NCBI GenBank assembly: GCA_002396505.1
Contig: DGYA01000057.1
Span: 1 to 9,986, forward strand
DNA from: Cyanobacteria bacterium UBA5018
GTDB lineage: Bacteria; Cyanobacteriota; Cyanobacteriia; PCC-6307; Cyanobiaceae
Direction of reading: 5' to 3'
Length of the DNA: 9,986 nt
Positions 1 through 4,082 of the stretch are shown piece by piece (position 1 is the first letter of the stretch; each line of letters starts with the position of its first letter). The translations under genes were made by a program, and so were the position numbers. The notes below the pieces were generated by a model, which was not told the origin of the DNA, did not search any database, and was given only the letters and a program-made list of their open reading frames with translations.

Positions 1-120
1 GGGCTGGTTTTTCTGCAAACTCTTAAGGGCGCCATCGAGCACGACCTGATCAAGCCAGGGCCAGCCCTCGATCACTTCGTCGCGGGAAGGCCCCAGGCGG
101 AAGAGGGGGAACGGCACCAT
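1..120 (-). CDS. Unrecognised protein, N-terminal part, cut by the left edge
   Basis: An open frame begins with ATG at 120-118 and stays open for 40 codons to the left edge. It starts MVPFPLFRLGPSRDEVIEG and continues with a Trp-rich stretch (GWPWLDQVV). An AGGGG motif sits about seven bases upstream of the ATG, a reasonable ribosome binding site. The frame follows the stop of the preceding small gene by 27 bp on the same strand, so it is probably the distal gene of the same transcript. I do not recognise the family and give no function. Codon use is GC-rich at third positions like the neighbouring genes, which supports coding. The main doubt is its truncation. Confidence 0.55.
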   Translation of the reverse strand, partial: MVPFPLFRLGPSRDEVIEGWPWLDQVVLDGALKSLQKNQP

Positions 121-147
121 GGCAACCCCTGGATCCGTACGGCTGTA

Positions 148-357
148 CTAACAAGGATCCGGCAGTTCGGTGTGGCGCTTGACGTCTTGACGGAAGCGCA
201 GGGCCGTGTACTTCTTGAGGTCTGGCCGGGCCGAGAGCACGTTGGTGCGCAGAAAGCGGGCATTGCCGTACTCGGTTTGGTTCACGAACAGCGTGTAAGG
301 CTGATCGCCATCAGCACCGGGTAGGTCGTCTTGGCTGGTGATCGTGATGCCGGGCAT
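148..357 (-). CDS. Small hypothetical protein (69 aa)
   Basis: The ATG at 357-355 lies three bases after the TGA of the upstream 71-aa frame (TGA GCT ATG on the minus strand), an arrangement typical of translational coupling. The stop is TAG at 150-148. The protein is soluble-looking and mixed in charge, with no signal peptide, membrane segment or cysteine motif; its only Cys is the last residue. The middle (LFVNQTEYGNARFLRTNVLS) and the basic segment after it look like a folded domain and not low complexity. I do not recognise the family. Tight packing with both neighbours is the main argument that it is real. Confidence 0.55.
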   Translation of the reverse strand: MPGITITSQDDLPGADGDQPYTLFVNQTEYGNARFLRTNVLSARPDLKKYTALRFRQDVKRHTELPDPC

Positions 358-360
358 AGC

Positions 361-576
361 TCAGCCTTCCTCTGCTTTGGTGTCGGTGCTGGTGTAATTG
401 GTGTTGACTGCCTCGCCCTGCCCGTCGAACAGGGGCCCCAGGGGGACCACCTGCAATTGCATCTGCTGCATCAACTCCAACCCAGGCGGGTTGGGCTGCT
501 CGGGGCCAAACAACTTCACCGGGGGCGCATCAGGTCCGATAGGTAGGGGATCCTGGCGGTAACGGGGCCGGGGCAT
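361..576 (-). CDS. Small Pro/Gln-rich hypothetical protein (71 aa)
   Basis: The frame is open back to 705, but the likely start is the internal ATG at 576-574. The longer version would overlap the end of the ArsC/Spx-like gene and add a Cys/Ser/Arg-rich leader that does not look like protein. From 576 the product starts MPRPRYRQDPLPIG, is rich in Pro and Gln in its first half (QMQLQVVPLGPLFDG in the middle), and ends in a polar acidic tail (STDTKAEEG). It has no cysteine motif or membrane segment. It is probably disordered or a small partner protein. Its stop is three bases from the next start, suggesting a co-translated pair. Function is unknown; coding status rests on packing and frame length. 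Confidence 0.5.
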   Translation of the reverse strand: MPRPRYRQDPLPIGPDAPPVKLFGPEQPNPPGLELMQQMQLQVVPLGPLFDGQGEAVNTNYTSTDTKAEEG

Positions 577-635
577 GGCGGGCGGGGATTTGCTTCTGTC
601 AATGGATAAGATATGACTTTTCCGATCACTAATGC

Positions 636-650
636 ATTCGCACCTCGAAT
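636..650. other. Small hairpin at the end of the ArsC/Spx-like gene
   Basis: ATTCG and CGAAT arms of 5 bp flank a 5-base loop. The element touches the stop codon of the minus-strand ArsC/Spx-like gene and lies in the 73-bp gap before the 71-aa gene. No T-run follows on the minus strand, so it is not a classical terminator. It may be an RNA-stability element or chance. Confidence 0.2.
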
Positions 651-994
651 CAGCCAAGTATTGCCTGCCATTCTTCCAGTTTGAAGCCGGTGAGCACTCG
701 CCCATTGTCGCTAATTAGATAGGGACGTTTCACCAGCTTGCCATCGCCGGCCAGGGCAGCCAGGGCTTGGCTGTCGTTCATGGCCTTGACGGTTGCTGCC
801 CCCAGGGCGCGGTAGCTCTGGCCGCTGCTATTGAACAGGCGTTGGCGACCTAACTGCTCCATGCCGGCGCGCAGTTCATCGAGGCTGGGAGCCTCGATTG
901 TGATGTCGATCGGATCGATTTTTATGCCCCGCTCGGCCAGCCAGCTAAGGGCTTTGCGGCAGGTGCTGCACTTGGAGTAGCTGTATAGCTTCAT
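650..994 (-). CDS. ArsC/Spx/YffB-family thioredoxin-fold protein
   Basis: This 114-aa protein has the length and layout of the ArsC/Spx/YffB family. An N-terminal beta strand leads into a CSTC redox motif (C9, C12) and helix. A middle helical segment carries G-R-x-R-L-F-N-x-x-G around residues 49-58. The family KRP motif is at 89-91, and the C-terminus has a GF...EEW pattern (103-109). Members include glutathione- or thioredoxin-dependent arsenate reductases and the transcription regulator Spx. CxxC is Spx-like, while classical ArsC has a single catalytic Cys, so arsenate reduction should not be assumed. No arsenic-resistance genes are nearby. Start is ATG at 994-992. Family assignment is confident; substrate or role is not. 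Confidence 0.92.
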   Translation of the reverse strand: MKLYSYSKCSTCRKALSWLAERGIKIDPIDITIEAPSLDELRAGMEQLGRQRLFNSSGQSYRALGAATVKAMNDSQALAALAGDGKLVKRPYLISDNGRVLTGFKLEEWQAILG

Positions 995-1049
995 GGCGGG
1001 GCTGGGGCCTGGGGGAGCGGTGGTAGGGAGCGGGGGAAGGAGCAGGGCG

Positions 1050-1140
1050 AGGCTGGCTGGGGCAGCTGGATTAGCTGAATTGGCTGCTGAATTAGATACT
1101 GGATTGGCTTAATTGTGGCTCCAGAGCTGGATTGTGGCGG
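1050..1140. repeat. Degenerate short repeats upstream of the ArsC/Spx-like gene
   Basis: This stretch is built from variants of GCTGGATTAG, GCTGAATTGG, CTGCTGAATTAG and CTGGATTGG. CTGGATT occurs three times and TGAATT twice. Spacing is irregular at about 9-12 bases, unlike the strictly periodic 15-bp array near 3.9 kb. It lies in the 425-bp spacer between the ferredoxin-like and ArsC/Spx-like genes, which also holds the terminator and hairpin described separately. From 995 to 1049 the plus strand is strongly G-rich (pyrimidine-rich in the minus transcript). I see no convincing protein in it. Confidence 0.35.
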
Positions 1141-1212
1141 TTAACGCTGGTCCTGTTGGCTTGGCAGGGGAGCTGTGAGGAAGGGGGCCATGGTGGCGGG
1201 GTTCCCCCAAAC

Positions 1213-1237
1213 AAAAAGCCCCTTACGGGGCCTTTTT
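1213..1237 (-). terminator. Intrinsic terminator for leftward transcription
   Basis: Read on the minus strand, AAAAAG is followed by GCCCC, the loop GTAA, GGGGC and TTTTT. The GC arms pair perfectly, and the flanking A and T runs extend the stem with one bulged G. This is a textbook Rho-independent terminator, and the A/T symmetry could let it act both ways. It lies about 180 bp beyond the ferredoxin-like stop, with a long nested hairpin between. It therefore ends either a long 3' UTR or a separate small RNA. Confidence 0.75.
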
Positions 1238-1330
1238 GAGGTCTTTGCTGGCCTAGCTGCAAAACGCAAGCCCCAGGGACTGGCGGCCCTGGTGGAGCCG
1301 AGGCTTGCTACCAGCTACCTGGCCGAAACA
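1213..1330 (-). ncRNA. Candidate structured RNA or structured 3' UTR
   Basis: Three perfect stems are nested in order: 1254-1259 with 1312-1317 (TAGCTG/CAGCTA), 1266-1272 with 1302-1308 (GCAAGCC/GGCTTGC), and 1273-1278 with 1287-1292 (CCAGGG/CCCTGG). A 4-bp GGCC helix (1250-1253 with 1321-1324) can add a base. On the minus strand the structure is followed within about 20 bases by the intrinsic terminator at 1213-1237. A stacked long stem plus terminator is how a bacterial small RNA ends. I could not match it to 6S RNA, tmRNA, SRP RNA or RNase P. The 5' end is unknown; it could be anywhere up to the ferredoxin-like stop near 1420. Confidence 0.35.
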
Positions 1331-1399
1331 GGATGCATGAACTGCAAGCCAATTTCCTGGACGGGCAGTTTATGGGGTGATCTTGCTGGGATCTTGATG

Positions 1400-1416
1400 A
1401 GGGCCGGATCGGCCCT
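1400..1416. other. Perfect 7-bp hairpin just past the ferredoxin-like stop
   Basis: AGGGCCG and CGGCCCT pair with a 3-base loop (GAT). The hairpin lies four bases beyond the minus-strand stop codon. No T-run follows, so it is more likely a 3' end stability element or RNA-processing site than a full terminator. Confidence 0.35.
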
Positions 1417-1419
1417 AGA

Positions 1420-1782
1420 TCACTTGAGGCCCACGAGGGCCTTGATGGCGCCCACAAGGCTGTTGGTGCCCTTGCCGACGGCGTTATCTGGGCGAGTGCG
1501 CACGGTGACGTCGCCATTGACGCTGGTGCGGCAGCTGAGGCGATAGTTGGCGGGGCGGTCGGCCAGGTACACCTCTTCGACATCGCTGCGGGGGGAGAGG
1601 TTTTTCATACCCTCCACCACTTCCACGACACAGGTGCCGCACTGGCCCAGGCCGCCGCAGTTGTTGAGGTTGTTCAGCCCCTTGTAGGGGTTGATGCCAG
1701 CATCGAGAGCAGCCTTGCGGAGATTGGCGCCCTCAATGCACCCGACCTGCTGTCCTTCCTGTTCAAAACGGATGGTGGGCAC
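1420..1782 (-). CDS. 2Fe-2S ferredoxin-like protein
   Basis: This 120-aa protein has a ferredoxin fold signature: a cysteine cluster NCGGLGQCGTC (C42, C48, C51) and a distal C84 in RLSC, which together would ligate a [2Fe-2S] cluster. C15 is extra. The spacing is CX5CX2C, as in adrenodoxin/Isc-type ferredoxins, unlike the CX4CX2C of photosynthetic PetF. It is therefore not the main photosystem I acceptor. After residue 100 a Gly/Ser linker leads to a short amphipathic or hydrophobic helix (SLVGAIKALVGLK) that could touch a membrane or partner. The start is GTG at 1782-1780 (MPTIRFEQ), the natural N-terminus of the fold. It probably carries electrons in the cytoplasm or at the thylakoid surface; the partner is unknown. 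Confidence 0.9.
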   Translation of the reverse strand: MPTIRFEQEGQQVGCIEGANLRKAALDAGINPYKGLNNLNNCGGLGQCGTCVVEVVEGMKNLSPRSDVEEVYLADRPANYRLSCRTSVNGDVTVRTRPDNAVGKGTNSLVGAIKALVGLK

Positions 1783-1963
1783 GGCCTATTAAGGGGGGGA
1801 ACAAGCCGTGCCAACCTACGTCACACGGGTCCCAGCGGGCCTGAACTGGCCAGGGCCGCAACTCAGTGTTGGCAATCGCCCCAGGCGGTTCAGCCCCGGC
1901 TGCCCAGCTGGCAAGCCTTGGCGCCGCTTCTGCCTAGGCTGGCGCCACAGCAGCAAGCTTGCG

Positions 1964-2626
1964 GTGGCAGCTCCCCAGGGTTACGACCTGATCGTGCAGC
2001 GGCTGATACCTGGCTACGCCAGCTTGGCCCGCCTCGCCGTTGCCCTGCTCTCCACCTCCCCCTTGGCCTCGCTGCCGGGGGCGGCGGTGCTGGTGGCCGG
2101 CTGTGGCACCGGCGCGGAACTGGTGGAGGCCCGTTCCCAGCGCCCCGATTGGCAGCTCAGTGCCATCGATCCCTCGGCCGAGATGCTCGATGTGGCCAAG
2201 GCCCGGCTGGGCGGCGAGGGCATTGGCTGGCAGCAGACCACAGTGGAGGCGATGGGGGTTAGCGACCGGTTTGCCGGTGCTCTCTCGGTGTTGGTGCTCC
2301 AGTCCCTGCCGGATGACGGCACCAAGCTGGCTTTTTTGACCGCCCTGGCCCGCAGTCTGCGGCCCGGGGGACAGCTGGTGCTGGTGGATTTGATGGCCCC
2401 GGAGCGCTCCCCGCTGCTGGGCCAGGTGGAGGCGGCCTGGTTGGGCTTCCAGCGGGCCAGTGGCCTGGAGGCCTCGGAAGCCGAACTGGCCCCCTTTACC
2501 CAGGGGCTGTATCCGATCGGCGAGGCCCGCTTGGCGGCCCTGGTGGAGGCAGCCGGTTTCGGTGATCCGGCCCGCATTTTCCAGGCCCTCAACTACGAGG
2601 GGTTTTTGCTGCAGCGTCGCGCCTGA
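1964..2626 (+). CDS. Class I SAM-dependent methyltransferase
   Basis: A Rossmann methyltransferase of 220 aa from the chosen start. Motif I is VLVAGCGTGAEL (residues 42-53). The acidic residue that binds the SAM ribose is in AIDPSAEML (Asp69). The post-motif region LRPGGQLVLVDL lies around 132-143. The N-terminal YDLIVQRLIPGYASL segment matches small cyanobacterial methyltransferases. The frame is open upstream to a GTG at 1808 with AAGGGGGGGA before it, adding 52 residues. That extension is Arg/Trp/Pro-rich, not domain-like, and would leave only 25 bp for two divergent promoters, so I prefer GTG at 1964, though no clear Shine-Dalgarno precedes it. Substrate is unknown. Transcription is divergent from the ferredoxin-like gene. 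Confidence 0.85.
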   Translation: MAAPQGYDLIVQRLIPGYASLARLAVALLSTSPLASLPGAAVLVAGCGTGAELVEARSQRPDWQLSAIDPSAEMLDVAKARLGGEGIGWQQTTVEAMGVSDRFAGALSVLVLQSLPDDGTKLAFLTALARSLRPGGQLVLVDLMAPERSPLLGQVEAAWLGFQRASGLEASEAELAPFTQGLYPIGEARLAALVEAAGFGDPARIFQALNYEGFLLQRRA

Positions 2627-2633
2627 GCCCAGC

Positions 2634-2651
2634 CAGCCCTGCGGGCTGTTT
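2634..2651 (+). terminator. Short intrinsic terminator after the methyltransferase
   Basis: A CAGCCC / GGGCTG stem of 6 bp with loop TGC is followed by TTT. It begins seven bases after the methyltransferase stop. The T-tract is short, so termination may be partial. It would help insulate the convergent ppa gene. Confidence 0.45.
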
Positions 2652-2691
2652 CCGGTGATGGCTGTTTCCAGTGACGGGTGGTCCAGTGAGG
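2645..2691. repeat. 16-bp tandem repeat, three units
   Basis: Units are gctgtttccggtgatg (2645-2660), gctgtttccagtgacg (2661-2676) and a diverged 15-base ggtggtccagtgagg (2677-2691). The first two differ at two positions. The repeat fills the convergent spacer between the methyltransferase and ppa, and its first unit overlaps the terminator stem. It is too short for a CRISPR and has no spacers. Slippage expansion is the likely origin. Confidence 0.6.
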
Positions 2692-2701
2692 GCTTGCTGG
2701 T

Positions 2702-3226
2702 TCAGGCGTCGCTGGCGCTTAGGTGGGCCTGGATGCAGTGGTCGAGCAGTTCGGCCACGGCGCTGGCGTCGAGCCAGCCGATAATGCGGGTGGGCCGGCC
2801 TTCCATGCTCTGATAAGTGCGGAAGAACTCAGCCACCTCTTCCAATTGATTGGGGGCAATTTGACGGATAGATCTTATTCGTCCAGGGCTTAATCCTGCC
2901 TCCGGTACGCAGAGTAATTTGCCGTCATGGACACCACCATCAACCATGTCGAGGATGCCAATGGGCCGCGAGCGGATTAGGCAGCCGGCAAAGGTGGGCT
3001 CATCCATGATCACCATCGCATCCAATGGCGAGCCATCTTCCGCCAGGGTATTAGGTACAAATCCGTAATCAAAAGGATAACGCACGGAGGAATGCAGCAC
3101 CCTATCTAGTGCCATCAAGCCCGCTTGAGGGTTGTATACATACTTGTTGCGACAGCCGGCCGGTATTTCCACCACTAAGTTCACCAGGCCTGGGGCCGGA
3201 GATGCCGGCAAGTTGCGTAGATCCAT
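2702..3226 (-). CDS. ppa: Family I inorganic pyrophosphatase, altered active site
   Basis: A 174-aa soluble pyrophosphatase (PPi to 2 Pi, cytoplasmic, pulls biosynthetic reactions forward). The family framework is clear: E20 in VVEIPAG, K28, R42, Y50, Y54 in FDYGF, D64 and D69 in the metal loop, D96/D101/K103 in VDGGVHDGK, and Y138. Compared with E. coli PPase as I recall it, three active-site positions differ. The metal-loop Asp67 is Ser66 (EDGSPLDA, where the family has D-G-D-P-x-D). Lys142 is Gln139 (TYQS for YK). Glu31 is Val30. The segment 109-126 is also unlike typical homologs. The enzyme may be weak or inactive, or have another role. Start is ATG at 3226-3224. It lies 34 bp after the HTH gene, probably one operon. 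Confidence 0.95.
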   Translation of the reverse strand: MDLRNLPASPAPGLVNLVVEIPAGCRNKYVYNPQAGLMALDRVLHSSVRYPFDYGFVPNTLAEDGSPLDAMVIMDEPTFAGCLIRSRPIGILDMVDGGVHDGKLLCVPEAGLSPGRIRSIRQIAPNQLEEVAEFFRTYQSMEGRPTRIIGWLDASAVAELLDHCIQAHLSASDA

Positions 3227-3260
3227 AGTGGTGCTGCGCTCGAAGTGGAAGGCCTGCCGA

Positions 3261-3746
3261 TCAGGCCGCTGGTCTTGATTGGTCTAGTTGATCGCGGCGA
3301 GCGCCCAGGTCGGTTGGGCCATGGTCTAGGGCGTCGAGGCGGCGGCGAATCGCTTGCAATTCCTCCAGGATCAAGCTGAGCAGGTGCTGGTTGGCGGAGG
3401 AGGGGGAGTTGAGCACCTCGATCGTCACCTGCTTGATCCTCAACACATCCCTGGCAAACCTGGCCACTTCGTTGGGGTGAAACAGCAGCGGATCTTTCTG
3501 ATCGCTGCGATACTCCGGATTCAGCTTACGGGGATCGAAGGGGGGATTGAGGACGCGAGGGTCGGTGTTGGTATAGCGGTAAACAGTTGCCCGGGAGCGG
3601 TTGATTGCTTTTTGGACGTCCTCAACGCTGACCAAATAATCGCCATGATCGTTGCTGGTCAGCTCAAGCTCATCTGCGCCAATTCCGCCGTTTCCTGCCG
3701 ATGGCCCAGCCCCTATCTGGCCGTCGAAGCTTGGGCTGGGTAACAT
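3261..3746 (-). CDS. Helix-turn-helix protein of unknown role
   Basis: A 161-aa protein. Residues 1-35 are Gly/Pro/Ser-rich and probably disordered. Residues 36-60 (DYLVSVEDVQKAINRSRATV, then YRYTNTDP) read as a helix-turn-helix of the resolvase/MerR-like kind. A basic loop follows (FDPRKLNPEYR, 70-80), then FHPNEVARFARDVLR (89-103), then a C-terminal helix with heptad-like hydrophobic spacing (LLSLILEELQAIRRRLDALD, 122-141) that may dimerise. The tail is charged. It resembles conserved cyanobacterial HTH proteins sometimes labelled resolvase, but no recombinase catalytic domain is present. Start is ATG at 3746-3744. The 34-bp gap to ppa suggests co-transcription. DNA binding is inferred; target unknown. 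Confidence 0.8.
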   Translation of the reverse strand: MLPSPSFDGQIGAGPSAGNGGIGADELELTSNDHGDYLVSVEDVQKAINRSRATVYRYTNTDPRVLNPPFDPRKLNPEYRSDQKDPLLFHPNEVARFARDVLRIKQVTIEVLNSPSSANQHLLSLILEELQAIRRRLDALDHGPTDLGARRDQLDQSRPAA

Positions 3747-3821
3747 GAGACAGAAATTGGACTGCTGGGACAGGACGTTAGCAGAGGTTTCCGCTGCTCG
3801 CCACCGCTTGTGCGGCGATAG

Positions 3822-3956
3822 CTTTGACAGCGAATGCTTTGACGGCTCCAGCGTTGACTTTTAAGGCGTTGACATCCTCTGTTCTGACAGCCACTGCTCT
3901 GACAGCCACGTCTTTGACAGCTACAGCTTTGGCAGCTACAGCTTTGGCAGTCGCTG
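3822..3956. repeat. 15-bp tandem repeat array, nine in-phase units
   Basis: Nine consecutive 15-base units with no insertions fit a consensus close to ctttgacagctacag. Examples are 3822-3836 ctttgacagcgaatg, 3897-3911 ctctgacagccacgt, 3912-3926 ctttgacagctacag and 3927-3941 ctttggcagctacag. Weaker copies continue in the same phase on both sides (3792-3821 and 3957-4031), so most of the spacer before proS is one eroded array. Three units contain an exact TTGACA hexamer (3824, 3869, 3914). The period gives a five-residue repeat in every frame (plus strand ALTAT-like, minus strand CQSCS-like), but no frame has a convincing start or protein character. Function is unknown. Confidence 0.8.
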
Positions 3957-4082
3957 AGGTGATGGCCGTTTAGCTGCAAGCCACTGCTGTGGAGGCTGCT
4001 GCCTTGGGAACTGCTTCGCTGAGAGCTGCGCGGCCAAAGCTGCTGCGGTGATAGCTTCCGCAATCCTGGCGAATTACTGACC

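Noticed and set aside
601..660. Promoter for the three small genes, from TTGGCT and CATTAG on the minus strand
   Set aside because: The -10 match is poor and the genes can be read through from the ArsC/Spx-like gene.
1213..1330. Assignment of the hairpin region to 6S RNA, tmRNA or SRP RNA
   Set aside because: No tRNA-like ends, no SRP tetraloop signature, and no clear 6S central bubble could be seen.
1175..1546. Plus-strand frame of 123 codons
   Set aside because: It runs through the terminator and hairpin and then antisense to the ferredoxin-like gene; no protein-like features.
2014..2592. Minus-strand open frame of 192 codons
   Set aside because: Shadow of the methyltransferase gene; Ala/Ser/Arg-rich with no domain pattern.
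3822..3956. CRISPR array
   Set aside because: Units are 15 bp, directly adjacent and without spacers, and no cas genes are near.
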